DNA of 64,000 nucleotides from Paenibacillus thermotolerans (GTDB taxonomy: Bacteria > Bacillota > Bacilli > Paenibacillales > YIM-B00363): NCBI RefSeq assembly GCF_028745515.1, contig NZ_JAQZSG010000008.1, forward strand, positions 62,001-126,000, in the 5' to 3' direction. Positions 27,059 through 35,587 of the stretch are shown piece after piece. A model generated the notes under the pieces. That model saw only the letters and a list, made by a program, of their open reading frames with translations, did not search any database and was not told the DNA's origin. Positions within the stretch are counted from its first letter, which is position 1, and each line of letters starts with the position of its first letter. A program made the translations under genes and the position numbers.

Positions 27059-28070
27059 TCGTAACTCGGCTCAACAACATCATGACGTATTGGTAGACGT
27101 CCGAAACTTGAAGAAGCACTTTAGCGCCGGCGGACGCGGGTTCGGCTTCGGACTCGGCGGGAAGAAGGATCGCGAAGTCAAGGCGGTCGACGATGTCACC
27201 TTCCAAATCCGCAAGGGAGAGACGTTCGGGCTGGTCGGCGAGTCCGGGTGCGGCAAGTCGACGACGGGCCGCAGCATCATTCGCCTGTACGACGTAACGT
27301 CGGGCGAGGTGCGGTTTGACGGGACCGACATCGCAAGGCTGAACGAGCGGGGGCTTAAGCCGTTCCGCAAACGGATGCAGGCGATCTTCCAAGACCCGTA
27401 TTCGTCGCTCAATCCGGGGATGACCGTCGCCGATTTGGTGGCCGAGCCAATGGAAATTCACGGCCGGTTTACTCGGAAGGAACGCGAGGAGCAGGTGGTC
27501 GAGCTGCTGGATAAGGTCGGCCTCAAGAAGGAGCATCTGAACCGGTTTCCGCATGAATTCAGCGGCGGACAGCGGCAGCGGATCGGCATCGCGAGGGCGT
27601 TATCCGTCAAGCCGGAGTTTATCGTGTGCGACGAGCCGATTTCGGCGCTTGACGTGTCCGTGCAAGCTCAGGTCGTTAACACGCTCGAGGACTTGCAGCA
27701 GGAGTTCGGCTTGACGTACTTGTTTATTGCGCACGACCTGTCGATGGTGCGGCATATTTCGGATCGGATCGCGGTCATGTATCTCGGCAAAATCGTGGAA
27801 ATCGCCGACAGCGAAACGCTGTATCGGAACGCTTTGCACCCTTATACGAAGGCGCTGCTGTCCGCCATCCCCGTGCCGGACCCGAAGAAGGCCGCCGCGG
27901 CGGAGCGGATCGTGCTGCAAGGAGAGCTTCCGAGCCCGATGGAAGCGCAGCGGGGCTGCAAATTCCGCGCGCGCTGCCCGTTCGCGACCGCGCGCTGCGC
28001 CGAGGAGGAGCCCGCTATGACGCAGGCGTCGCCGGGGCACGAGGTTGCATGCCATCTGTACAACGAATAA
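27051..28070 (+). CDS. Peptide ABC transporter ATP-binding protein, DppF/OppF type
   Basis: A 339-residue ATPase, second of the pair. The TTG at 27051 is the best start: GAAGGAGGGG lies 6-7 bases before it, and the codon overlaps the end of the upstream gene by 8 bases. Walker [10 protein letters not shown], signature [14 protein letters not shown], Walker [13 protein letters not shown], and the C-terminal Cys-rich extension [20 protein letters not shown] are present. A Gly/Phe-rich insertion ([17 protein letters not shown]) near residues 24-40 is mildly unusual. Confidence 0.95.
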   Translation: MTDRNSAQQHHDVLVDVRNLKKHFSAGGRGFGFGLGGKKDREVKAVDDVTFQIRKGETFGLVGESGCGKSTTGRSIIRLYDVTSGEVRFDGTDIARLNERGLKPFRKRMQAIFQDPYSSLNPGMTVADLVAEPMEIHGRFTRKEREEQVVELLDKVGLKKEHLNRFPHEFSGGQRQRIGIARALSVKPEFIVCDEPISALDVSVQAQVVNTLEDLQQEFGLTYLFIAHDLSMVRHISDRIAVMYLGKIVEIADSETLYRNALHPYTKALLSAIPVPDPKKAAAAERIVLQGELPSPMEAQRGCKFRARCPFATARCAEEEPAMTQASPGHEVACHLYNE

Positions 28071-28098
28071 GCGCGATCGCGAAAGAGAGGCATACGGT

Positions 28099-28548
28099 AT
28101 GGAAAAAGTGAAATTATCGATACATGATGCGTTGATGCTGGAGGCGCTTCGAGCGGGAGGCTTGTCCGACGGCGAAATCGTCGAAGCCGCCAAATCCGGC
28201 GACATAACGAAGCTTGCAAGCATCGGCAACGAAGATTTCGATTTTAACGATCTCATCGAATTTGCGAAGGAGCACGGCGACGTTCTGGAGCAAGCCGCGG
28301 CCCATGGCTACGAAATTAAGTTCAATACGATGGGCGGAACCAAATATTTGCTGAAGGTGAAGTTCGGCCTGCAAGCAAACGAGGATTACACGGCGGAGAA
28401 GGACCACCTTCACGGCGTGCCGTTGTCGGCCGCCGATTTGGAATGGCTGAAGGGCACGATGTCCAGATATTGGACCGTCGCCTTATCCGGAGAGACTTCC
28501 GCAGACGGGCGGTTTCTCGCAAGGATCGCGCCGGCCGGCGTACAATAA
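28099..28548 (+). CDS. Conserved small protein of unknown function
   Basis: A 149-residue acidic soluble protein with no signal or membrane segment, starting after AAAGAGAGGCATACGGT. The first 60 residues look helical (LMLEALRAGGLSDGEIVEAAKSG), and the second half is mixed (EIKFNTMGGTKYLLKVKFG, LEWLKGTMSRYWTVALSG). I do not recognise a family. It follows the peptide ABC operon by 29 bases and precedes a good terminator, so it is likely the last gene of that transcript, without implying a transport role. Confidence 0.8.
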   Translation: MEKVKLSIHDALMLEALRAGGLSDGEIVEAAKSGDITKLASIGNEDFDFNDLIEFAKEHGDVLEQAAAHGYEIKFNTMGGTKYLLKVKFGLQANEDYTAEKDHLHGVPLSAADLEWLKGTMSRYWTVALSGETSADGRFLARIAPAGVQ

Positions 28549-28554
28549 ATGACG

Positions 28555-28601
28555 AAGGGTGCGGGTTAGCCGGAGGTTCGGCAGATTCGCACCCTTTTTT
28601 G
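28555..28601. terminator. Terminator of the peptide ABC operon
   Basis: AAGGGTGCG (28555-28563) pairs with CGCACCCTT (28588-28596), followed by more Ts. The 24-base loop contains a smaller GCCGGA...TTCGGC dyad. It also lies just beyond the stop of the convergent coat gene. Confidence 0.8.
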
Positions 28602-28607
28602 CGTAAA

Positions 28608-28847
28608 TTACTTTCTATGCTTTTTCTTCGTGCGGCTGACTCGAGCGATGGCGGCTCCAGGGACAACGGGATAAACGTCGCGCACGGTCACGGTTGTGAC
28701 CGGAATCGGAACAGGTACGCAATGGTGACGGTTTACGATTTCGATCGGCTGAATTACTTGTACCGGCTGAGGATGATAAATATCGTTGTAAACGATTGTC
28801 GGTGCGGTTGCAACCGGGCCGGCCGGAGGGCATTTGACGCAAGACAT
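28608..28847 (-). CDS. CotD-like spore coat protein
   Basis: A 79-residue protein starting MSCVKCPPAG, rich in Val, Pro, His and Tyr (YNDIYHPQPVQVIQPIEIVN, HHCVPVPIPVTTV), with a Lys/Arg-rich tail (RTKKKHRK). This composition, the short length and the repeated HPQ/HHCVP motifs fit the CotD family of inner spore coat proteins. The ATG at 28847 follows GAGGAGAAAACGGGG on the minus strand. The gene is not in an operon; a sporulation sigma (E or K) promoter is expected but I could not identify one with confidence. Confidence 0.65.
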   Translation of the reverse strand: MSCVKCPPAGPVATAPTIVYNDIYHPQPVQVIQPIEIVNRHHCVPVPIPVTTVTVRDVYPVVPGAAIARVSRTKKKHRK

Positions 28848-28913
28848 CCCCGTTTTCTCCTCTCTCTTTACATCGAATCTCATTCTATCACTGCGGTCGT
28901 GACGATACATTTT

Positions 28914-29231
28914 ATGAGTCAACTTGAACAGTTGCGTCGGACGAATCCCTATATCAATCACACAGTGCTCACCGCGGCTTACGCCTGTTCCTTCGGCTTG
29001 AGCGTCGCGGGCGTGATACTTAACGGCTACCGCGAGGGACAAGCCGACGCGATGGAGGAGACCGCGATGATGATCGAACGCTTTGGCGGCGTCCCCGTCA
29101 TCGGAAAGCTGCCTTGGATTCCGGATGAGCCTGCTGCCCCGGAGGAGTGGACGGCTTGGCGGGGGCGATGGGTGGAAATCGTCGAGAGGGAAGTGCGAAT
29201 GGAGCTCATTTTGAACGGTGGAGAAATTTGA
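28914..29231 (+). pseudogene. bioD (dethiobiotin synthetase) C-terminal remnant
   Basis: About 105 codons that resemble the C-terminal half of dethiobiotin synthetase: NPYINHTVLTAAYACSFGL, then VAGVILNGYREG, then MIERFGGVPVIGKLPWI. The N-terminal half with the nucleotide-binding P-loop is missing, and the space is taken by the CotD-like gene on the other strand. There is no ribosome site before the first ATG. No other biotin genes are near. I read it as a decayed fragment; a short functional protein is unlikely. Identification rests on motif memory only. Confidence 0.55.
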
Positions 29232-29270
29232 GGCTGAGGCGGGGGCGTGTTTGTCGTTTCCGCATCCTTT

Positions 29271-29630
29271 TGACCGCTATCCCGTCCGCTCAGAAAAGAC
29301 TTTGTATCGAGTCTCGCTGCTGGAGACAAGGCGGTTTTTCTTCGCGATCGGCGGTTTACGGACTCGTTTCTATTATGATTTGACTGAGCGGAGGGGATAG
29401 CGGTAAAAAGGAGTTCAGGAGAAGGTTCGGACGGCGGAAGGTAACTGAGCGAAGGGGATAACGGTAATAAAGGGTTCGAGTGAAGGTGCAGCCGGCGGAA
29501 GAGAAGCTGAGCGGAGGGGATAACGGTAATAAGGAGTTCAGGAGAAGGTGCAGCCGGCGGAAAGGTAACTGAGCGAAGGGGATAACGGTAATAAAGGGAC
29601 ACCTGAGCCAAAGGAATAGCGGTTAAAAGG
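29271..29630. repeat. Repeat family C array: CTGAGCGGAGGGGATAACGG elements, partly in 62-bp tandem
   Basis: The core CTGAGCG(G/A)AGGGGATA(A/G)CGGTAA occurs at 29384, 29445, 29507 and 29569 (period about 61-62 bp, with GAGAAGGT-containing spacers also conserved). A diverged copy is at 29603, and one inverted copy at 29271-29292. Further single copies are at 43015, 43153 and 44213. The gap 29232-29732 before the RpiR gene holds this array and the RpiR promoter but no credible gene. Confidence 0.85.
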
Positions 29631-29689
29631 AAGCCTGAGCCCCAATAGTGAAGGTTTCTTCCCTCATACGTTGCAAAAACGGATAATTC

Positions 29690-29718
29690 TTGTCAAAATG
29701 CTCGGAATTCACTATTCT
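29690..29718 (+). promoter_or_regulatory. Sigma-A-type promoter of the RpiR regulator gene
   Basis: A -35 TTGTCA (29690-29695) and a -10 TATTCT (29713-29718) are separated by exactly 17 bp, just upstream of the start. Confidence 0.6.
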
Positions 29719-29732
29719 AAAACTATGCCAAT

Positions 29733-30617
29733 ATGAAAGAGTGTGAATTTGTGAAAAGATTCCGCGATTCATCCAATCAGTCGAATACGCTGCTGATGAT
29801 CGGCAGCATCCACTCGTCCTTGACGAAGGCGGAGAAGAAGGTGGCGGACGTCGTTCTAGCGAATCCGGAAGAAGCCGTTATGGCCACTGTAACGGATTTG
29901 GCGGAACAGGCGGGAGTGGGCGAAACGTCCGTTATCCGGTTTTGCCGAAAGCTCGGCTTCCGCGGCTACCATGAGTTTAAGCTGTCGATCGCGCAGCATG
30001 TGGCGAACGCGCCGTCCGTGTCTACGGCCGTAATCGAAGAGAACGACGATCATGTGACGATCGCCCAGAAAATTACGATGAAGAACGAAATTATGCTGAA
30101 AAACTCCTTAGACCTAATTCATAAGACGGAGCTCGCCAGAGCGGTCGATTCGATGCTGAAAGCTACCAAGATTTATGTATACGGCGTCGGATCGTCGGGG
30201 ATTACGGCGCTCGACCTGCAGTACCGGCTCATGCGGATCGGCATGAATGTCGAGGCGCACCGGGATTCGCACATTATCGCGATGTCGGCGTCGCTCGTCA
30301 AGCCGGGAGAGGTCGTCTTCGGCATCTCCACCTCCGGCAGCACGAGAGATTTGGTCGACGCAATGAAAGAAGCGAAACAGAACGGAGCGGGCGTCATTTG
30401 TTTGACAAGCCATATGCGTTCGCCGATTACGAACTACGCCGATACGGTGCTGCTCATCCCTTCAAAAGAAACACCCCTCGAGGGAGGGGCGTTGTCCACC
30501 AAAATCGCGCAAATTCATTTGCTCGATATTTTGTGTACGATTTTGATGCTTGAGAAGGAAACGGCGTACGACGCGATCAAGAAAACCGCGAAGTCCGTTG
30601 CGGACAAGCTGTATTAA
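29733..30617 (+). CDS. MurR/RpiR family transcriptional regulator
   Basis: A 294-residue regulator with an N-terminal HTH_6 domain (LTKAEKKVADVVLANPEEAV, VTDLAEQAGVGETSVIRFCR, about 30-75) and a C-terminal SIS sugar-isomerase domain (KIYVYGVGSSGITALDLQYR, about 145-165; GISTSGSTRDLVDAMKEA, about 190-208), which binds phosphosugars such as MurNAc-6P, GlcNAc-6P or ManNAc-6P. The ATG at 29733 is given; a GTG at 29751 (MKRFRDSS) is an alternative start. It stands next to an amino-sugar-like island containing NanE and a ROK kinase and probably regulates it (inference). The convergent DUF4127 gene ends 11 bases downstream. Confidence 0.92.
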   Translation: MKECEFVKRFRDSSNQSNTLLMIGSIHSSLTKAEKKVADVVLANPEEAVMATVTDLAEQAGVGETSVIRFCRKLGFRGYHEFKLSIAQHVANAPSVSTAVIEENDDHVTIAQKITMKNEIMLKNSLDLIHKTELARAVDSMLKATKIYVYGVGSSGITALDLQYRLMRIGMNVEAHRDSHIIAMSASLVKPGEVVFGISTSGSTRDLVDAMKEAKQNGAGVICLTSHMRSPITNYADTVLLIPSKETPLEGGALSTKIAQIHLLDILCTILMLEKETAYDAIKKTAKSVADKLY

Positions 30618-30628
30618 TTCAAGTAAAG

Positions 30629-32191
30629 TTAGGCGTGCGGCAGTTCGACGTCGAAGCCGATTTCGAACATGCGCTTCCAAGGCAGATGTACATGGTTCAG
30701 TTGAAGATCAGGGGCGAGCTCGGAAAGATACTCTTTTGCGAACCGCTCCATTTTTTGTTTCAGCGCCTCATTGACCGGTTCTTCAATATGGCCGACGGTG
30801 AAATAATCCCCGCCCAGCGCCGGAACAACGTTGTAAGCGACATCCCACCGAACGATCGCTTGATAGCCCCAGTCTTCAAGCAGCCGCGCCAAATAAAAAA
30901 TCAAGCTGCCCGCCTGCTGCGTCTCGCTGCGCTCTCCGGCGGCTTCGGGGCGGCGGTAATACGACTCGATGACCGCGTGAGCGACGACGGTCCCCATGCT
31001 GTTGCCGGAGGTGTTCCAGCCGGCGTATGCGGAAATGCTGGGAAGCAAGCCTTTCTTCTTCAGAAACCGCATGAAGGAATGGTCCGCTCCGTTGCAAAGC
31101 GCCACATCCGCAAGCGCGACGAGCTTGCCGCGTTTGGCGTATACCTCGATCGCCTTGGCAAACTCCAATATATGAACTTCGGAATAGTAGGAACGGTGGC
31201 GCCCGTTGTAGGCGTCTGACGTTTCGGCTACCTCGTGCTGGGAAACCGGCGGAGAGTGAACCATAAGCACGGCGTCGCAACGCTCCGAGCTGTCGTCCAT
31301 GAACGCACCCGCTGCCGTCAGATGCGATTTGACGCTCTCCTGCAGGCTGCGGTCCTCGTACTTCGGAATGACGGTCGGACCGAGCGTCGAAGAATATCTC
31401 ACAAATATGCTAGGCACATAATGTTTCATCTCGCAAAACACGCGCGCAAACATCGTGCATGCGATTTCGTCCGCGCCCGGGTAGATGAATACGCGGTCGA
31501 GCACCTCCAGCTCTTCGGCGGCGAACAACAGCTTGCGCTGCTCCATCGGGCTGAAGCCGTATTTGGCGTTGTCGTCAAGCGGGATGACGAGATGATCGAC
31601 GATGCCTTCCGAAACGAGCTTGATCGTTTCCTCATTCACCTTGGCGTTGACCTTCCGACGGTTCAAGAAATCTTGCAGCACCTCTTGCGGGACGTCACGC
31701 TGCACCGCTTCCCATTCCTGCTGCTCGTCCGCCGTTAACGGCTCGTATTGCTGCTTGTCTCGCAGCCACCCGAAGCGGTTAATATTTCTGCCGTGATATT
31801 GGTAATAGTCCGGCTCTTCATCGCTGCCGTTGTACGCAGGGGCGCGCATGATCAAATTGAAAGCGTAAATTTTGAGCGACGGGTTGATTTGTTTCCATTC
31901 GCGCAGCCGGCCGAGCCGTTTCATGCACTCGTCTTCGCTCAGATGATGCAGGCGCGACGGGACGATCCCGCCGTAGACGAGCATGTCCACCGATACGATT
32001 AGCCTCGACGTGTCCGGAATTTGTCTTGCGATCCAATCCGAAAGCCGGTCCGCTTCTGCGGCTTGCTTCTTCTTTCCCAGCAGCTCCGAAGGCGGGGAGA
32101 GAAGAGGAATGTCCGTCATCGCCGCCAATTGAAGCGGGTACTTCGCGTTGCAAGGACGTTCATCCAGCGGCACGTAAATAATGTGCTCCAT
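30629..32191 (-). CDS. DUF4127 family protein
   Basis: A 520-residue protein of the DUF4127 family. The ATG at 32191 follows TTTGGAGGTATATACGA on the minus strand and gives the family start MEHIIYVPLDERPCNAKYPL. Other recognisable segments: LIVSVDMLVYGGIVPSRLHH, NLIMRAPAYNGSDEEP, DDNAKYGFS and GADEIACTMFAR. The segments look enzyme-like (repeated Asp/Glu/His in loops), and no signal peptide is present. No activity is known to me; co-occurrence with NanE, ROK kinase and RpiR suggests amino-sugar or glycan metabolism (inference). It is divergent from the AAC(3)-like gene, with a 130-base A/T-rich promoter region between. Confidence 0.85.
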   Translation of the reverse strand: MEHIIYVPLDERPCNAKYPLQLAAMTDIPLLSPPSELLGKKKQAAEADRLSDWIARQIPDTSRLIVSVDMLVYGGIVPSRLHHLSEDECMKRLGRLREWKQINPSLKIYAFNLIMRAPAYNGSDEEPDYYQYHGRNINRFGWLRDKQQYEPLTADEQQEWEAVQRDVPQEVLQDFLNRRKVNAKVNEETIKLVSEGIVDHLVIPLDDNAKYGFSPMEQRKLLFAAEELEVLDRVFIYPGADEIACTMFARVFCEMKHYVPSIFVRYSSTLGPTVIPKYEDRSLQESVKSHLTAAGAFMDDSSERCDAVLMVHSPPVSQHEVAETSDAYNGRHRSYYSEVHILEFAKAIEVYAKRGKLVALADVALCNGADHSFMRFLKKKGLLPSISAYAGWNTSGNSMGTVVAHAVIESYYRRPEAAGERSETQQAGSLIFYLARLLEDWGYQAIVRWDVAYNVVPALGGDYFTVGHIEEPVNEALKQKMERFAKEYLSELAPDLQLNHVHLPWKRMFEIGFDVELPHA

Positions 32192-32323
32192 TCGTATATA
32201 CCTCCAAATCAGATTACAAAAAAAGTATGGTTTAATGTCATTATACATGCTATAACTGAAATGTGGAGTTTATTTTTAATTTGTTAATAGATAAAGGAAC
32301 TTTTCTCCGGTTCGAGGAAAGGG

Positions 32324-33097
32324 GTGAAGCGGTTGAGGCTTGCGGTTAACTTGGAACGATTGGTTCAAGATTTACGCCATCTCGGGCTTCAGGAAGGCGA
32401 TCAAGTGCTTGTGCACAGCTCTCTCTCTTCTATCGGGCAGGTGGATGGCGGCGCGGATACAGTCATCGATGCGCTTCTTTCTGCGGTGGGGCCAAATTCC
32501 GGAACGGTGCTCGTACCGACGCTGACAGGGACCTCCAACGATTCGAAGCTGCATCCTCCGCATTTCCATGCACGGGCAAGCGGCTGCTGGACGGGGAAAA
32601 TCCCGGAGACGTTCCGCATGCGCAAGGAGGCGTCCCGCTCTCTTCACCCGACCCATTCGGTTGCGGCGATCGGCGCGGATGCCGTCAATTTGACGACAGG
32701 CCATGAGGATTGCTGGACGCCGTGCGGCTACGGCAGCCCTTATTACCGGTTGGCCCGGAGGAAAGGGAAAATATTGCTGCTCGGCGTCACGCTTGAGTCG
32801 AACACGACCTTCCACGGCGTCGAGGAGCTGGCGGGCGTCGATTACCATCTTCAGACTGAGCCGGCCACCGTATGGATTACGGACGAGCGGGAGCGATTGA
32901 TCGAACGAACGCTGCTGCTGCACGATTGGGGAACGCCGAGAACGTTTTCCGTCATTCACGATTTGCTGCTGGAGCAAGGAATCATGCGGCGCGGCGCTGT
33001 AGGCGAAGCACAATGCTTGATCATCGATACGGAGCCGATGCTGGAGCTGGCGCTCGAGCAGCTGCGCGGGAAGCCGAGGTTGTTTGTTCCCGAATAG
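32324..33097 (+). CDS. AAC(3)-type N-acetyltransferase family protein
   Basis: A 257-residue member of the Antibiotic_NAT (AAC(3)/YokD) family, which transfers acetyl from acetyl-CoA to amino groups. Motifs: GDQVLVHSSLSSIGQVDGG (25-43), LVPTLTG, LHPTHSVAAIG, and LLLGVTLESNTTFHGVEE. GTG start at 32324 after GAGGAAAGGG. In this setting, first in a run with a ROK kinase and NanE, an amino-sugar substrate is more likely than an aminoglycoside; the YokD branch is common in Bacillales without conferring resistance (inference). It is separated from the kinase by 26 bases. Confidence 0.88.
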   Translation: MKRLRLAVNLERLVQDLRHLGLQEGDQVLVHSSLSSIGQVDGGADTVIDALLSAVGPNSGTVLVPTLTGTSNDSKLHPPHFHARASGCWTGKIPETFRMRKEASRSLHPTHSVAAIGADAVNLTTGHEDCWTPCGYGSPYYRLARRKGKILLLGVTLESNTTFHGVEELAGVDYHLQTEPATVWITDERERLIERTLLLHDWGTPRTFSVIHDLLLEQGIMRRGAVGEAQCLIIDTEPMLELALEQLRGKPRLFVPE

Positions 33098-33123
33098 GAA
33101 TGAAAAGCGAGGAGCGTGTGCTA

Positions 33124-34074
33124 GTGAATTATGCAATAGGCGTAGATATCGGCGGGACGAAGATCCGTTTCGCCGCCGTGAATCGTCAAGGCGGCATATT
33201 GCTGGACCGCGTCGTACCGACCGAAGCGAAGAAGGGTGCGGCGCACGTCATGTCCGCGGTAATGGAAGGCATCGGCGATTTGCTCGAGGCGGCGCGGTCG
33301 TCACTTCCGGAAAGTGCGCCGGCGGGAATCGGCGTCGGCAGCGCGGGACAAATCGACTTCAATACGGGCCGTGTGGCGTTCGCCGTAGATACGCTGCCCG
33401 GCTGGACGGGGACGCCGATCCGGGACAATATCCTTACGCGCTGGAGCATGCCCGTATACGTCGACAACGACGTCAATGTCGTCGCTTTAGCCGAGATGGT
33501 ATACGGCGCAGGACGCAGCCTTGACCATTTCGTATGCTTGGCGCTCGGCACGGGAATCGGCGGAGCGATCGTAACCGGCGGCGAGCTGTTGCGCGGCGTA
33601 TTCGGCGGAGCGGGGGAGCTCGGCCACGTGACGGTCGACTATCGCGGACCGCGCTGCAGCTGCGGCAATTACGGCTGCGTCGAGCTGTATGCGTCCGGTA
33701 CCGGCATTGCGAGAATCGCGAAGGAAGCGGCGCAGCGGCAAGGCATCGCGGACGACCGGTTTCCGGATGCGAAGGCGGTCGTTACGGAATGGCTTGCGGG
33801 AGACGCTTTTGCCGAAGCCGTAATGGAGGAGGCGGTTACCGCGCTCTCCGGAGCCGTTGCCGGCTGGATCCATACGTTTAATCCGCAGGCGGTCGTCATC
33901 GGCGGGAGCGTGGCCGAAGCCGGCGAGCCGTTCTTCCGCTTGCTGCGGGAGAAGGCCGCAGTGAGGACGTCGCCGGCGATGCGGGAAGCATGCCGCATCA
34001 TTCCGGCGACGGTCGGCAACGACTCCGGCGTCATCGGGGCCGCCGCGCAGGTTTGGCACTACGGGAAAGGCTGA
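33124..34074 (+). CDS. ROK family sugar kinase
   Basis: A 316-residue kinase of the ROK family (glucokinase, GlcNAc or ManNAc kinase). The ATP motif GVDIGGTKIRF (about 6-16), the catalytic Asp in VDNDVNVVALAE, the GTGIGGAIVTGG loop, and the zinc-binding set GHVTVDY...CSCGNYGCVELYASG are all present. The GAGGAG at 33109-33114 favours the GTG at 33124; an in-frame ATG at 33100 is possible. Next to NanE, phosphorylation of ManNAc to ManNAc-6P is an attractive guess (inference), since NanE would then convert it to GlcNAc-6P. Confidence 0.93.
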   Translation: MNYAIGVDIGGTKIRFAAVNRQGGILLDRVVPTEAKKGAAHVMSAVMEGIGDLLEAARSSLPESAPAGIGVGSAGQIDFNTGRVAFAVDTLPGWTGTPIRDNILTRWSMPVYVDNDVNVVALAEMVYGAGRSLDHFVCLALGTGIGGAIVTGGELLRGVFGGAGELGHVTVDYRGPRCSCGNYGCVELYASGTGIARIAKEAAQRQGIADDRFPDAKAVVTEWLAGDAFAEAVMEEAVTALSGAVAGWIHTFNPQAVVIGGSVAEAGEPFFRLLREKAAVRTSPAMREACRIIPATVGNDSGVIGAAAQVWHYGKG

Positions 34075-34104
34075 TCAACCCACCTACGGATTGGATGATG
34101 CAAA

Positions 34105-35445
34105 TTGGATAAACGGCACGCGCTTTACGGTCCCAGCATTCAAGTGGACCCGTTATTTCCGTATTATTTGAACCGTTCCTGCGACAGCATCGCGGACGAA
34201 ATTGCCGTTTCCGGCTACGGAAGCGTTCATTATTTCGTCGTCAACGAAAACATCGTGAACGGCGAGCTGATCGAAGCGTTCCGGCGAAGAGGCATCGCCG
34301 TATGGGCGATGGTGCTCGGCAACGGGACGTTCTCCACCGAGCGTTTCCCGGCCGACTGGCCGAGCTGGCAAATGGAGCTGCTGCAGGAGACGAACGACGG
34401 GTTTACGCGGTTCTCTCATTTTTGCAGCGAGTATGCCGAGTGGAAGAAAGCGGCGATGGCCAGGCTCGTGAGCGATTACCCGTTCGACGGGATCGAGATC
34501 GCGGAGCCGTATTTTCCCGAGTGGGACGGAATCGAAAGAGGCGTATACGGAGATGTAGGCCCGCACGCTAGGCGGCGGTTTATGGAAATATACGGACTGC
34601 CGATTCCTCACTTCCGGGATACGCAGTCGCCGAATTACTATAAGACGAATAAAGAGCTTTATGCCAAATGGGTCGAATTTCGCGTTGACGCCGTAAACGG
34701 CTTTATCGACGAAATGATCAACGGCAAGGGAGGCGTCCGGGAAGCGCGCCCCGACATTCTCGTCGCCACGTGGTCGCTCGCTATAGACGCAGGCCCCGAT
34801 TCGGCATCGCTGCTAAGGGAGCATCAAGGCTTGGATGCGCCGTCCATGGTCGCCAAGGTTCGCCCCGACATTCACTATTTCCAGACGCATTGGCCGGATT
34901 GGATAAAGGGCGAGGCCGATTTGCCCCCGAATTATATCGAGCGCTATAAGCCGTTCGCGGACGCCGTGCGCGCGATGCACCCGTCGCTTCCGCTCGCCGT
35001 ACAGGCGGATATCGGTTCATCGACGGCGATGATCAAGAGCGCGGAATGGCTCCGGGCGTTCCAATCCCATGCGCACCGATTGGGGTTTGCGTCTTGGACC
35101 GCATACGAATATCATATCGGCGGGTATATGTATGAAGAGCCGCCGGTGCCCCGGTTTGCGGAGCGTCACGGTACGAACGGGATCATCGTCTCCTTCAGCA
35201 AGAGGATCGACCCGAAGTCGGCGGAAAGCGCCGGCAGTTACGTTCTGCCGAAGCTGCCGCGCGGCATCGGCATCGAAAGCGTAAAGGTTGACGGGAATCG
35301 GCTGATCTTGAATATGAACGGGCTGCCGAAGCATCCGTTTGAAATCGAATTCGCCGGGATCACGGATACTCCGCCTCTATGGTTATATTATAAGGATCGG
35401 GAACCGAACCGGATTCCTCCGGGTTTGAAAGTCATTGTACCGTAG
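34105..35445 (+). CDS. Unrecognised TIM-barrel-like protein, possible glycosidase
   Basis: A 446-residue cytoplasmic protein. The frame is closed just upstream by a TGA at 34096, so the TTG at 34105 is the first usable start, with only a weak GGATGATG before it. Segments such as GYGSVHYFVVNENI, RRGIAVWAMVLGNG, YPFDGIEIAEPYFPEWDG, IHYFQTHWPDW and LPLAVQADIGSSTAM have the strand-acidic-loop look of a glycoside-hydrolase barrel. A beta-rich tail follows (about 370-446: GIIVSFSKRIDPKSA ... EIEFAGITDTPPLW). I cannot place it in a named family. Its position between the ROK kinase and NanE points to glycan or amino-sugar turnover (inference). Confidence 0.75.
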   Translation: MDKRHALYGPSIQVDPLFPYYLNRSCDSIADEIAVSGYGSVHYFVVNENIVNGELIEAFRRRGIAVWAMVLGNGTFSTERFPADWPSWQMELLQETNDGFTRFSHFCSEYAEWKKAAMARLVSDYPFDGIEIAEPYFPEWDGIERGVYGDVGPHARRRFMEIYGLPIPHFRDTQSPNYYKTNKELYAKWVEFRVDAVNGFIDEMINGKGGVREARPDILVATWSLAIDAGPDSASLLREHQGLDAPSMVAKVRPDIHYFQTHWPDWIKGEADLPPNYIERYKPFADAVRAMHPSLPLAVQADIGSSTAMIKSAEWLRAFQSHAHRLGFASWTAYEYHIGGYMYEEPPVPRFAERHGTNGIIVSFSKRIDPKSAESAGSYVLPKLPRGIGIESVKVDGNRLILNMNGLPKHPFEIEFAGITDTPPLWLYYKDREPNRIPPGLKVIVP

Positions 35446-35550
35446 ATAAAACTCCCTATCGCAGAAGAGTGAAATGCAATTTATTTTGGAGGAAATATCC
35501 GTCATATTATCGTAATAAAAAATATTATCCCTTTTTGGCCGTTCCAATGG

Positions 35551-35556
35551 TATAAT
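35551..35556 (+). promoter_or_regulatory. -10-like TATAAT upstream of nanE
   Basis: A perfect TATAAT lies 32 bases before the nanE ATG in an A/T-rich gap (35446-35587). No good -35 is present at 16-18 bp, so the promoter would need an activator or an alternative element. The gap holds nothing else recognisable. Confidence 0.4.
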
Positions 35557-35587
35557 AAAAATATTAAAGATGGAATTAGGTGAATAT

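Noticed and set aside
28443-28913. Reading the bioD-like frame as a longer gene from 28443
   Set aside because: The upstream part runs through the end of the 28099 gene, a terminator and the opposite strand of the coat gene; only codons after 28914 resemble BioD.
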